Source: Lysobacteraceae bacterium PS02340
GTDB taxonomy: Bacteria > Pseudomonadota > Gammaproteobacteria > Xanthomonadales > Xanthomonadaceae
Assembly: GCA_029959605.1 (NCBI GenBank)
Contig: JASCOC010000010.1
Span: 62,001 to 126,000 of the forward strand
DNA length: 64,000 nucleotides
Direction: 5' to 3'
Within the stretch, counting starts at the first letter, position 1. Each line of letters begins with the position of its first letter. Shown here piece by piece: positions 50,862-59,348 of this stretch. Made by a program: the position numbers and the translations under genes. The notes below the pieces were generated by a model. That model saw only the letters and a program-made list of their open reading frames with translations, searched no databases and was not told the origin of the DNA.

Positions 50862-51644
50862 ATGTCCGAATCCCCGCTGCTGATCGAAGACCAGGGCGCC
50901 GTGCGCGTCATCACCGTCAACCGGCCCGACAAGCTGAACGCGTTGAACTCGGCGACGCTCGATGCGCTGCACCACGCGTTCGATAATGCCGCGGCCGATA
51001 ACGCGGTACGCGTCGTGGTGCTGACCGGCGCCGGCCCCAAGGCGTTCGTCGCCGGTGCGGACATCGCCGAAATGGCCGGCCTGCGCCCCGTCGAAGGTCG
51101 CGATTTCGCATTGCGCGGCCAGGCGATGATGCGCCGGGTCGAAACCCTGCCCAAGCCGGTGATCGCGATGGTCAACGGCTTCGCGCTGGGCGGTGGGCTG
51201 GAGCTGGCGATGTGCTGCCATCTGCGGATCGCCAGTGACACCGCCAAGGTCGGCCAGCCGGAAGTGAATCTCGGCCTGATCCCGGGCTTCGGCGGCACCC
51301 AGCGCCTGCTGCGTCTGGCCGGTCGCGCGGCCACGCTGGAGCTGTGTCTGACCGGCGCGCCGGTCAACGCCGAACGCGCGCTCGCGCTGGGCATCGTCAA
51401 CCGCGTCGCGCCGGCCGCCGAGCTGCAGACGCAGACGATGGCGCTGGCCGAACAGCTGGCGAACGCGGCCCCGCTCGCGCTGCGCGGCGTGCTCGACTGC
51501 ATCAATACTGGTGGCGAAAGCGCAATCGGCGAAGGGCTCGCATTCGAAGCGGCGCAGTTCGGCCTGATGTTCGCCACCGAGGACATGCGCGAAGGCACGC
51601 GCGCCTTCCTCGAACGCCGCAAGCCCGGGTTCAAGAACCGCTGA
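50862..51644 (+). CDS. Enoyl-CoA hydratase
   Basis: The 260-residue crotonase keeps both catalytic glutamates: one in FALGGGLELAMCCHLRIA and one in GQPEVNLGLIPGFGGTQRL. The oxyanion segment GPKAFVAGADIAEM and NRPDKLNALNSATLDAL are typical. It hydrates trans-2-enoyl-CoA in beta-oxidation. It is followed after 14 bp by a small unknown gene and then nth, all on one strand. Confidence 0.92.
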   Translation: MSESPLLIEDQGAVRVITVNRPDKLNALNSATLDALHHAFDNAAADNAVRVVVLTGAGPKAFVAGADIAEMAGLRPVEGRDFALRGQAMMRRVETLPKPVIAMVNGFALGGGLELAMCCHLRIASDTAKVGQPEVNLGLIPGFGGTQRLLRLAGRAATLELCLTGAPVNAERALALGIVNRVAPAAELQTQTMALAEQLANAAPLALRGVLDCINTGGESAIGEGLAFEAAQFGLMFATEDMREGTRAFLERRKPGFKNR

Positions 51645-51658
51645 GTCGCCCGCACGCC

Positions 51659-52051
51659 ATGCTGCACCGCCAGCCCGACGCCAGCGCCCCATCCCCCGAC
51701 ACACTCGAACGTCTTGTCGCGCTGCTGCGCGAGGACGACGTCGATGCCGCGATCGATGCCGGTCTGATGGACGCCTGGCCGGACACCTCCGCCCACGTGC
51801 TCGATGCCGACGCGCGCGCGTTGCTGCTCGCGACGCGCGCGCGTCTGCGCACCGCATGGGACGCGCGCGCGCGCTTCGAGGCACGCAACGCGCGGCTCGC
51901 CCGCCGCGCCGAGGAACGCGAAGCCGCGCGTCGTGTCCCCGCCCCGCCGCCGGCCGCTGCCGATGCCGCGCCAGCGCGTCCTGCGTTGCCGTCGAACGCC
52001 GCGGCGATCCTCGCCCGCGCCAAGGCGCGCGCGGCGGGCGGCACACCATGA
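51659..52051 (+). CDS. Small alanine/arginine-rich protein of unknown function
   Basis: The 130-residue product is acidic at the N-terminus (TLERLVALLREDDVDAAIDAGLMDAWPD), then Arg/Ala-rich and probably helical (ARALLLATRARLRTAWDARARFEARNARLARRAEEREAARR), with a Pro/Ala linker and basic end. There is no signal peptide and no known domain. It starts 14 bp after the hydratase gene and its stop overlaps the nth ATG (ATGA), so it appears to be a real, translated gene. I propose no function. Confidence 0.7.
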   Translation: MLHRQPDASAPSPDTLERLVALLREDDVDAAIDAGLMDAWPDTSAHVLDADARALLLATRARLRTAWDARARFEARNARLARRAEEREAARRVPAPPPAAADAAPARPALPSNAAAILARAKARAAGGTP

Positions 52052-52740
52052 GCGTCCCGACGCCGACCGCTGCGCCGAAACGGCGCGGCCCGACGATGAC
52101 GCGCGCGGAGATCCACGAATTCCTGTCGCGGCTGCGCGAGATCGATCCCGAACCCACAACCGAACTCGAGTACACCACGCCATTCGAACTGCTGATCGCG
52201 GTGATCCTGTCGGCGCAGGCGACCGACGTCGGCGTCAACAAGGCCACCCGCCGGCTGTATCCGGTCGCGAACACGCCGCAGGCGATCCTCGATCTCGGCG
52301 AGGACGCGCTCAAGCGCCACATCTCGACGATCGGCCTGTTCAACGCGAAGGCGAAGAATGTCATCGCGGCCTGCCGCATCCTCGTCGAACAGCACGGCGG
52401 CTTAGTGCCGCACGACCGCGCCGCGCTCGAAGCCTTGCCGGGCGTCGGCCGCAAGACCGCGAACGTCGTGCTCAACACCGTGTTCGGCGAACCCGCGATC
52501 GCGGTCGACACGCATATCTTCCGTGTGTCGAACCGTACGGGCCTCGCGCCGGGCAAGGACGTGCGCGCGGTCGAGGACCGGCTGATGCGCGTGATTCCGG
52601 AGGAATTCCTGCTCGGCGCGCACCACTGGCTGATCCTGCACGGGCGCTATACCTGCAAGGCGCGCAAGCCGGATTGCCCGAAGTGCGTGGTGCGGGATCT
52701 GTGCCGGTTCAAGGACAAGACGGTGGGATCGACGGGCTGA
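52048..52740 (+). CDS. nth: Endonuclease III (DNA glycosylase/AP lyase)
   Basis: The 230-residue base-excision-repair enzyme removes oxidised pyrimidines. It shows the helix-hairpin-helix LPGVGRKTANVVL with catalytic Lys136, catalytic Asp154 in VDTHIFRVSNR, and a 4Fe-4S cluster with Cys203, 210, 213 and 219 (C-x6-C-x2-C-x5-C). The ATG at 52048 is coupled to the upstream gene; an internal ATG at 52096 (MTRAEIHEF) would give a more standard length. Confidence 0.96.
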   Translation: MSVPTPTAAPKRRGPTMTRAEIHEFLSRLREIDPEPTTELEYTTPFELLIAVILSAQATDVGVNKATRRLYPVANTPQAILDLGEDALKRHISTIGLFNAKAKNVIAACRILVEQHGGLVPHDRAALEALPGVGRKTANVVLNTVFGEPAIAVDTHIFRVSNRTGLAPGKDVRAVEDRLMRVIPEEFLLGAHHWLILHGRYTCKARKPDCPKCVVRDLCRFKDKTVGSTG

Positions 52741-52760
52741 TTTCGCGCCCTTTCTCGTCT

Positions 52761-52840
52761 CGTCGCCCCAGCGAAAGCTGGGGCCCATCTTGATCGCATC
52801 TTGAACGCAAAATGGGTCCCAGCTTTCGCTGGGACGACGG
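52761..52840. repeat. Inverted pair of family A repeats
   Basis: A direct unit (52761-52795, CCCCAGCGAAAGCTGGGG plus CCCATCTTGATC) and an inverted unit (52808-52840, CCCAGCTTTCGCTGGG) are 12 bp apart. The variable centre is GAAA here rather than the GCAC seen elsewhere. The pair fills the gap between the convergent nth and M28 peptidase genes and can form a long imperfect hairpin. Confidence 0.85.
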
Positions 52841-52895
52841 CTGTTCTCTTCTCAGCTGACGTGCCAGCGGTTGGCACACAGCAGCCCTGTCCGCT

Positions 52896-54527
52896 TCACT
52901 CGTCCCGCTCGGTAAACGGCTTGCGCGGCAGGCGCTCGTCGCGCATCGCCGCGTGGTACGCGAACGAGGCGATGATCGCCGCGGCCTGCTTCAGGTCATC
53001 CGGCACGACGTGATCGTAGGTGTCGAGATGCGTGTGATGGACATGGCTGAAGTAGTCGGCCGGGTCCTGCACGAACTGGAAGCCCGGCAGGCCGACGCGG
53101 TCGAACGAGATGTGGTCGGTGCTGCCGGTGTTGCGGGTCGTCACGACCGTCGCGCCAAGATCGGCGAACGGCTCAAGCCACGCGCGGAACACCGGCACCG
53201 CGGCGTGGTTTTCCTGCGCGTAGATGCCGCGGATGCGGCCGGTCCCGTTGTCGAAGTTGAAGTAGGTCGAGAAGCGGTCGAAGCCGGCGCGGCGCTGCAG
53301 CGGACCGGTGCCGCGCTGGAACGCGCGTGGCAGTGCGATCTGCTCGGGATCGGTCGTCCCCGGCCAGTCGGCCAGATACTTGGCGACATAGCCGGCCGAG
53401 CCGTGCAGGCCCTGCTCTTCGCCGCCCCACAGCGCGATGCGGATCGTGCGCTTCGGTCGCGCGTCGATCGCCTTGAGGATGCGCATGGCTTCCATCATCA
53501 CGACCACGCCCGCGCCGTTGTCGGCTGCGCCGGTGCCGGTGTGCCAGGAGTCGAGATGCGCGCCGATGATCACGCTCTCGTTGGCCTTCGACGTGCCGCG
53601 CAGCTCGGCGAAGGTGTTGGTTGCCGGCAGATCGGCATCACTGGTGAAACGTGCCTGCACGTCGATGCGCAGGCGCGGCGCCTGCTTGTTGTCGACGGCG
53701 CGCACCAGCTGGTTGTAGTGCTCGGCGGCGACGACGAGATCGGGCACGCCTTCGGGATCGCCGGCCTTGCGGCCACCGCCGCCCATCACACGGACGATGC
53801 CGTTGTCCCAGGAGCTGATCGACAGCGTCGCCAGCACCCCTTCCTCGGCGAAGAAGGTGTTGAGCGCACGCACCAGTTCCTGGCGCTTGCGGTACTCGTC
53901 GAGGCGCTTGTTCTGCGCTTCGGGATCGCGGTCCTGCGGCACCGGGAAGGTCTGCAGCTCGCCGAGATCCTCCTCGGTGTGGCGGCGGAAATCGGGCTTG
54001 TCGGCCGGCTTGTAGGCGCGCGCCTCGTCGAGCAGCACGATCTTGCCGGCGAGCTTGCCGCGCTGCTTCTCGATGTCCTCGACAGTCTTGAACGTCGCGC
54101 GCACCAGCTCGCCTTCCACCGGACCGTCGGTGCCCGGCGTCCACGCCTTGGGCAGCGCGTGGATCGGCAGTTCGCGCGGGGTCAGCAGTTCGACGCGCGA
54201 GGCGCGGAACTCCCAGCCGCGGCCGAAGGCGACGTCGTAGACCTCGTCGTGCACGTTTGTCAGGCCGTAGCCGCTCAGCTTGTTGCGCGCCCATTCGCTG
54301 GAGCGCACATAGGCCGGCGAATTGGTCAGGCGCGGACCGATGGTCTCGGTCAGCTCCTTGAGATTGGCCGCGACCTGCGAGCGGTTGAAGGCCTCGTGGC
54401 GGATCTGCGCGACGACATCGAGATCGACCGGTTCGACCGTCTGCGCGAAGGCCAGGCACGGCACGAGGGCGACGGCGGCCACGGCCGCCTGCAGCAGGCG
54501 GATACGGTTGGATTGCGGCTTGCTCAC
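52896..54527 (-). CDS. Exported M28-family zinc aminopeptidase
   Basis: The 543-residue protein has a signal peptide (LLQAAVAAVALVPCLAFA), an inserted PA-like domain, and the M28 metal ligands in order: His-x-Asp in IIGAHLDSWHTGTGAADNGAG (His and bridging Asp), the Glu-Glu of ALWGGEEQGLHGS, Asp in NTGSTDHISFD, and His in VHHTHLDTYDHV. It probably degrades peptides in the periplasm or outside the cell. The start is a GTG at 54527, chosen for the GGGGAG ribosome site and the signal peptide. It is divergent from the M19 dipeptidase gene. Confidence 0.92.
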   Translation of the reverse strand: MSKPQSNRIRLLQAAVAAVALVPCLAFAQTVEPVDLDVVAQIRHEAFNRSQVAANLKELTETIGPRLTNSPAYVRSSEWARNKLSGYGLTNVHDEVYDVAFGRGWEFRASRVELLTPRELPIHALPKAWTPGTDGPVEGELVRATFKTVEDIEKQRGKLAGKIVLLDEARAYKPADKPDFRRHTEEDLGELQTFPVPQDRDPEAQNKRLDEYRKRQELVRALNTFFAEEGVLATLSISSWDNGIVRVMGGGGRKAGDPEGVPDLVVAAEHYNQLVRAVDNKQAPRLRIDVQARFTSDADLPATNTFAELRGTSKANESVIIGAHLDSWHTGTGAADNGAGVVVMMEAMRILKAIDARPKRTIRIALWGGEEQGLHGSAGYVAKYLADWPGTTDPEQIALPRAFQRGTGPLQRRAGFDRFSTYFNFDNGTGRIRGIYAQENHAAVPVFRAWLEPFADLGATVVTTRNTGSTDHISFDRVGLPGFQFVQDPADYFSHVHHTHLDTYDHVVPDDLKQAAAIIASFAYHAAMRDERLPRKPFTERDE

Positions 54528-54742
54528 GGAACTCCCCGGAATGATCGGAACGAGGACCCGCGATGCACGACGGGCCCGTAGCGACGCCGCCTGTCGCGGC
54601 GCGGCCGCCCATGCTACGCGCTGCCATCGCCGCGGGCGCGGTGCACGACGGCACTTGACCGTGCGGCCCGGACCTGTCGCCGCATGCATCGCGGTGGCGC
54701 GGGATGCGACCATCGGGGTGAACCCATCACCGACGCGCCCGC

Positions 54743-55975
54743 ATGAAACCACTGCTGTCCCGCCTCGCCCTCGCCCTGTCGCTCGCCTGCGCGCCCGCGC
54801 TCGCCGACGACGCCATCTCCGCCGAAGCCCGCGCGCTGCACGAACGTATCCTCACCCTCGACAGCCATCTCGACACGCCGAGCTTCTTCGGCCGCGACGG
54901 CTGGGACATCCTCCAGCGCAACGACACGCCGCCGACCGCCAGCCAGGTCGATCTGCCGAAGATGATCGAAGGCGGGCTCGACGGCGGCCTATGGGTGATC
55001 TACACCGGCCAGCGCGGGCGAACGCCCGAGGACGATCGCGCGGCGCGCGATGCGGGCCTGGTGCGGCTGGTCGAAATCCGCGAACTGCTGGCCGCGCATC
55101 CCGACACCTTCGAACTTGCGCTCACCGCCGATGACGCGCCGCGCATCCGCGACGCCGGCAAGCGCGTGGTCTACATCAGCATCGAGAACGCGTCGCCGCT
55201 GAGCGCCGATCCTTCATTGCTCGCGCTGTATCACCGGCTCGGCGTGCGCGTGCTCGGCCTGGTGCACACCTCGAACAATGATTTCGCCGATTCGGCGAGT
55301 ACGCCGCCGGAATGGAACGGGCTCAGCGACAAGGGCCGCGCGCTCGTGGCAGAAGCCAACCGGCTGGGCATCGTGCTCGATCAGTCGCACGCGTCGGACG
55401 CGGTGTTCGACCAACTGATCGCATTGTCGAAGGCACCGATCATCCTCAGCCACACCGGCGCCGACGCCATCCACGAACATCCGCGCAACATCGACGATGC
55501 GCGCATCCGGACTTTGGCTGAGCACGGCGGCGTGATCCTGGTGAACTCGCTGGGCAGCTATCTGATCGACACCGGTGCGACGCCGGCCTACCAGAGCGAT
55601 CTGCGTGCGCTGTACGAGCGCTTCGGCGGCCGCGCGAATCTGAGCGAAGCCAACTACGCCGAGTTCGATCGCCTGCGCGGCGAGCTCGACGCCAAGCACG
55701 GCCTGAAGAAGGCTACGCTCGACGATTACTTCGCCCACATCCTGCACATCATCGAGGTCGCCGGGCCCGAGCACGTCGGCTTCGGCGCGGACTGGGACGG
55801 GGGCGGCGGCGTGGTCGGTCTGGAAGACGTCTCGGACCTGCCGAAGATCACCGCGCGGCTGCTCGAGGCCGGCTACACCGACGCGCAGATCGAGGCGATG
55901 TGGAGCGGGAATCTGTTGCGCGTGATCCGGGAGGCACAGGCGGTGGCCGAGGCGGATGCATCGGCAACGCGGTGA
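54743..55975 (+). CDS. Exported membrane dipeptidase (M19, renal dipeptidase family)
   Basis: The 410-residue protein has a signal peptide (MKPLLSRLALALSLACAPALA), then the M19 TIM-barrel: metal-binding His-x-Asp in TLDSHLDTPSFF, bridging Glu in VYISIENASPL, His in LGLVHTSNNDFADS, His in IILSHTGADAI, and the final Asp in VGFGADWDGGGG. It cleaves dipeptides, in some members beta-lactams or D-amino-acid dipeptides. Paired divergently with the M28 peptidase gene, it suggests a small peptide-scavenging locus. Confidence 0.92.
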   Translation: MKPLLSRLALALSLACAPALADDAISAEARALHERILTLDSHLDTPSFFGRDGWDILQRNDTPPTASQVDLPKMIEGGLDGGLWVIYTGQRGRTPEDDRAARDAGLVRLVEIRELLAAHPDTFELALTADDAPRIRDAGKRVVYISIENASPLSADPSLLALYHRLGVRVLGLVHTSNNDFADSASTPPEWNGLSDKGRALVAEANRLGIVLDQSHASDAVFDQLIALSKAPIILSHTGADAIHEHPRNIDDARIRTLAEHGGVILVNSLGSYLIDTGATPAYQSDLRALYERFGGRANLSEANYAEFDRLRGELDAKHGLKKATLDDYFAHILHIIEVAGPEHVGFGADWDGGGGVVGLEDVSDLPKITARLLEAGYTDAQIEAMWSGNLLRVIREAQAVAEADASATR

Positions 55976-56112
55976 GTGCTTGAGGACTTCATGACACGCG
56001 TTCTCCCTCCGGCAGAAGATGCCGAAAGAGAACGCCGCGAAGCTTTCGACATCCGAACTGCGGGTCATCCAGGGACGGACGACAACGCTCTGGAATCGTC
56101 CAGCAAAGCTCT

Positions 56113-56161
56113 GCCCTCACCCGATGCGCGAGGCGCATCGACCTCTCCCGAAGGGAGAGGT
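56113..56161 (+). repeat. Family C repeat lacking the middle palindrome
   Basis: GCCCTCACCC, then CGATGCGC...GCGCATCG, then directly ACCTCTCCCGAAGGGAGAGG. The CCCCGGATC...TCCGGGG element of the full-length copies is missing. It lies between convergent dipeptidase and porin genes. Confidence 0.75.
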
Positions 56162-56198
56162 GCACCGAAGACGAGCGTGACCGGCATGATGTCCGGAC

Positions 56199-56235
56199 AA
56201 AAGGAAAGGCCCGCAGCTTGCGCTGTGGGCCTTCC
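56199..56235 (-). terminator. Terminator of the porin gene
   Basis: On the minus strand a GGCCCACAGCG/CAAGCTGCGGGCC-type stem (56208-56232) is followed by TTTCCTTTT, about 20 bases after the stop codon. Confidence 0.8.
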
Positions 56236-56255
56236 GGTGGAACGTGTCGCTTCGA

Positions 56256-57560
56256 TCAGAACGAGAACTGGGTACGCAGCGCGTACTGGCCGGTCTCGTC
56301 ACCAGTGAAGGTGTTGTCGCCCTTGGTGTAGTTGAACATGAAGCGCAGGTTCGGATTGACGTAGTAGTTCATGCCGACGATCCAGCTGCTGACGTCCATG
56401 TTGCGGATGTCCTTGTTCTCGACCGTGTCGTAGCGCGCGGTGAGTTCCCACAGGCCCTTGTCGGCCACCTTGGGCGACGCGAAGATGCCGTTGGCCGGCT
56501 TGTAGGCCTTGTGGCCGCCGTTGAGCAGCCAGCTGCCCTGCACGTACCACGTGGCGACATCCTGGTCGGCGCCGAGCGGACGGCCGTAGGTGGCGTTGGC
56601 GTATTCGGCCTGGAAGAACAGCGGGCCGAACGAACCGGCGGCTTCGACGCCGACCGCGGTGACCTGGTTGCGGCTGAGCGCGGTGGTCGTGGCGATGGTC
56701 TGCGCCGGGCCGCGGCGGCCGGCGTAGTTGGCCGCGAAGGTCAGGTCGGCCGAGCCCTGGTTCACGTTCTCCTGGCTGGCCCAGCCGCCGAAGTGCAGCG
56801 TGCTGTCTTCGGTGTTGATCGGCGCGAAGGTGAAGCGGCCGGCTGCGCCGACGCCTTCGTTGCGGCTGCCCGAGGCGCTGCGCAGGTTGAACACCGACAG
56901 GCCCGCGGTGTAGTTGCCGTCGGCGCGCATGTAGCCCACGCCCTGCTGGAACTGGCGGCCGTTGAACAGGCCCGTGGCGCTGGAGAACGGACGCTCCATC
57001 ATCAGGATCTCGTTCGAGCTGGTCAGCTCTTCCATCGAGCGGTAGGGCTTGAAGTGACCGATGGTGAACTTGCCGCCCAGCGCCGACTTGGCGATGTAGA
57101 CGTCGCGGAAGCCGTCGAGGCCGCTGCCGGCCGCGAAGTCCTGTTCGAACTTGTAATCCCAGCCGTAGGCCTTGCCCTGCAGCGTGATGCGCGCGCGGCG
57201 GAACTCGGTGGTGCCGGTGGTCGCGGCCTGGTCGCGGTCGAAGGCGTAGGCATCGAAGTGGATGCGGCCGCCGGCGGAGAACTCGAACTTCTTGTCGGCC
57301 GAGGTGACCTTCAGGCCACCCTTGGTGTCGACGACCGGCATCGTGGTCGCCATCTTGTCCAGGCTTTCCTGCGTGCCGATGTTGATGTCGGACTGCGCAT
57401 CGGTGCGGACTTCGAGCGCGTCGATCTTGGCCTGCATTTCGGCCAGCTGCGCGCGCAGCGCGGCGACTTCGGAGTCCCGGTTCTGGCTCTGGGCGGCTGC
57501 GGAGAACGAGACGGACGCGACGGCGAGTGCGACGGACGCGGCCAGGATGGAATGACGCAT
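56256..57560 (-). CDS. Phosphate-selective porin (OprP/OprO family)
   Basis: The 434-residue outer-membrane protein has a signal peptide (MRHSILAASVALAVASVSFSAAAQ), a short coiled coil (EVAALRAQLAEMQAKIDALEV), and the OprP-type barrel (GGRIHFDAYAFD, TEFRRARITLQGKAYGWDYKFEQDF, LFFQAEYANATYGRP, MNYYVNPNLRFMFNYTKGDN), ending in RTQFSF with the terminal Phe for assembly. It would admit phosphate or polyphosphate under starvation. Its upstream region carries PhoB-type half-sites pointed toward it, and it is divergent from pstS, supporting the phosphate role. Confidence 0.9.
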   Translation of the reverse strand: MRHSILAASVALAVASVSFSAAAQSQNRDSEVAALRAQLAEMQAKIDALEVRTDAQSDINIGTQESLDKMATTMPVVDTKGGLKVTSADKKFEFSAGGRIHFDAYAFDRDQAATTGTTEFRRARITLQGKAYGWDYKFEQDFAAGSGLDGFRDVYIAKSALGGKFTIGHFKPYRSMEELTSSNEILMMERPFSSATGLFNGRQFQQGVGYMRADGNYTAGLSVFNLRSASGSRNEGVGAAGRFTFAPINTEDSTLHFGGWASQENVNQGSADLTFAANYAGRRGPAQTIATTTALSRNQVTAVGVEAAGSFGPLFFQAEYANATYGRPLGADQDVATWYVQGSWLLNGGHKAYKPANGIFASPKVADKGLWELTARYDTVENKDIRNMDVSSWIVGMNYYVNPNLRFMFNYTKGDNTFTGDETGQYALRTQFSF

Positions 57561-57677
57561 GGTGGATTCCCGAAGAGAGTGAGGATTGGATCGCCCGCCG
57601 CGCGCAGGCCACGCCGGCTCCGACCGTCGTGGCGTTAAACGCCCGTTAGCGACAGGTGCGCAGCCTGCGCAGGTTTG

Positions 57678-57717
57678 CTGACACTGCGATGGCATCCGCA
57701 TGACAGTCCGGTGACAG
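57678..57717 (-). promoter_or_regulatory. Pho-box array directed at the porin gene
   Basis: On the minus strand CTGTCAC-CGGA-CTGTCAT (57717 down to 57700) is a near-perfect PhoB box (7+4+7). Two weaker half-sites continue the exact 11-bp period, ATGCCAT (57689-57695) and GTGTCAG (57678-57684), giving four half-sites in phase about 120 bp upstream of the porin ATG. Confidence 0.8.
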
Positions 57718-57751
57718 CCCACCCGCGGCCTGCGGCGATGCGCGCCGGCAC

Positions 57752-57791
57752 ACGTCATCGGGCGGTCATCGACCTGTCGCGGAAATGTCAT
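57752..57791 (+). promoter_or_regulatory. Pho-box array directed at pstS1
   Basis: Four direct half-sites on an 11-bp period read toward pstS1: ACGTCAT (57752), CGGTCAT (57763), CTGTCGC (57774) and ATGTCAT (57785), with 4-bp spacers. A possible -10 (GAATAC, 57804-57809) follows 12 bp later. Confidence 0.8.
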
Positions 57792-57851
57792 GCGCGCTGC
57801 GTTGAATACGCCTCGCGGCGACACAGGCCGTCCAACACTCCAGGGAACCCC

Positions 57852-58886
57852 ATGTACGCACTGCTCAAGAACCGGGTCGCGGCTGTCGCGCTGTCGACCA
57901 CGCTGCTGGCGACCACGTTCGCCGCTCCCGCCATGGCCAACGACGTGACCGGCGCAGGCGCATCGTTCGTCTATCCGGCCATGACCCGCTGGTCGGCCGA
58001 CTACCGCACCGCCACCAGCAAGCAGATCAACTACCAGTCGATCGGTTCGGGCGGCGGCATCGCCCAGATCAAGGCCGGCACCGTGGACTTCGGCTCGTCC
58101 GACGCCCCGCTGCCGCCGGAAGACCTGGCCAAGTCCGGCCTGGTGCAGTTCCCGTCGGTCATCGGCGGCGTGGTGCCGATCGTCAACGTCGAAGGCGTGG
58201 CCGCAGGCGCGATGAAGCTCGACGGCGACACGCTGGCGAACATCTTCCTGGGCAAGATCACCCGCTGGAACGACCCGGCGATCGCTGCGCTCAACGGCGG
58301 CATCACCCTGCCCGACGCGCGCATCACCGTGGTCCACCGCTCGGACGGTTCGGGCACCACCTTCAACTTCGTCAACTACCTGTCCAAGGTCAGCCCGGAC
58401 TGGAAGAACGGCGTCGGCGAAGGCACGACGGTCAAGTGGCCGGTGGGCATCGGCGGCAAGGGCAACGAAGGCGTGGCCGCCTACGTGAAGCAGATCAAGG
58501 GCGGCATCGGCTACGTCGAGCTGTCGTACGCGTTGCAGAACCGCCTCGCCTATTCGCGTCTGAAGAACGCGGCCGGCAACTTCGTCAATCCGAGCGAAGA
58601 AACCTTCTCGGCCGCCGCCGCCAGCGCCAACTGGGGTGCAAGCCGCGACTTCTTCCTGGTGATGACGAACGCACCGGGCGAGAACTCCTGGCCGATCACC
58701 GCGACCAACTTCATCCTGATGCACCGCCAGCCGCGCAACCGCGCCAGCGCCAAGAACGCCCAGGAGTTCTTCCGCTGGGTCTACGCCAACGGCGGCGAGC
58801 AGGCGCGCGCCCTGGGCTACGTCCCACTGCCCGCGCCGCTGGTGCAGCAGATCGAGCGCTACTGGGCCGAGAACGCCCGCTACTGA
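57852..58886 (+). CDS. pstS: Phosphate-binding protein PstS, soluble periplasmic form
   Basis: The 344-residue protein has a Sec signal (LLKNRVAAVALSTTLLATTFAAPAMA) and no lipobox Cys. The phosphate-binding loops are GAGASFVYPAMTRW, IGSGGGIAQIKAGTVDFGSSDAPL, HRSDGSGTTFNFVNYLSKVSP and GGKGNEGVAAYVKQIKGGIGYVE. It delivers phosphate to PstCA. A ribosome site (CAGGGAA) precedes the ATG and a Pho-box array lies 60-100 bp upstream. A near-identical paralogue is encoded 790 bp downstream. Confidence 0.95.
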   Translation: MYALLKNRVAAVALSTTLLATTFAAPAMANDVTGAGASFVYPAMTRWSADYRTATSKQINYQSIGSGGGIAQIKAGTVDFGSSDAPLPPEDLAKSGLVQFPSVIGGVVPIVNVEGVAAGAMKLDGDTLANIFLGKITRWNDPAIAALNGGITLPDARITVVHRSDGSGTTFNFVNYLSKVSPDWKNGVGEGTTVKWPVGIGGKGNEGVAAYVKQIKGGIGYVELSYALQNRLAYSRLKNAAGNFVNPSEETFSAAAASANWGASRDFFLVMTNAPGENSWPITATNFILMHRQPRNRASAKNAQEFFRWVYANGGEQARALGYVPLPAPLVQQIERYWAENARY

Positions 58887-58965
58887 TCCAGCCCGACCGG
58901 CGCGTCCAGCGACGCGCCGGTCGGACGTGATGCCAGAACAGATCTCTCTCCCCATTTTCCTCCGC

Positions 58966-58989
58966 GGGCCTTCGGGCCCATTTTTTTTT
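58966..58989 (+). terminator. Terminator of pstS1
   Basis: A GGGCC-TTCG-GGCCC stem is followed by A and nine T. The strong 13-bp hairpin 45 bp upstream (CGACCGGCGCGTC/GACGCGCCGGTCG) lacks a T-run and may protect the mRNA end. Confidence 0.85.
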
Positions 58990-59094
58990 GATTTCTGGCG
59001 GGACGGGGTTTGGTCGTAGGTGCGCTCGCGGGAAAGCGCGGCGGGCTTCCGAGCCAGCCACTTCGCGCTCCCCTGCCCGGCGCGCGAGACATCG

Positions 59095-59164
59095 GCCCTC
59101 ACCCGACGCGCGATGCGCGTCGACCCCGGATCACGTCCGGGGCAGGCTCCTTGGAGGGAGAGGT
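59095..59164 (+). repeat. Family C composite repeat
   Basis: GCCCTCACC, CGACGCGC...GCGCGTCG, CCCCGGATCACGTCCGGGG, then a damaged third palindrome (CTCCTTGGAGGGAGAGG). Confidence 0.8.
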
Positions 59165-59199
59165 ACCTACTCGCGCATAGCTCGGCGCGCGCGGATAAA

Positions 59200-59236
59200 G
59201 CCCCTCTCCCCCGGGGAGAGGGGTTGGGGTGAGGGC
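59200..59236 (-). repeat. Family C-related inverted fragment
   Basis: CCCCTCTCC-CCCGGGGAGAGGGG followed by TTGGGGTGAGGGC. The last part is the reverse complement of the GCCCTCACCC start of family C, so this copy faces the one at 59095. Confidence 0.65.
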
Positions 59237-59348
59237 CGACGCTCGCGCAGTTCCTGATCTCGTTGGACCGGACTTGGCGCGGCTGAAATGATGAGAAGGC
59301 TTCAATTGAAGGCTGGCGTCCGAGTCAACGTTCAGCGCATCACCCCCA

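Noticed and set aside
58894-58923. A 13-bp perfect hairpin after pstS1 as the main terminator
   Set aside because: No T-run follows it; the hairpin at 58966 with nine T is the better terminator.
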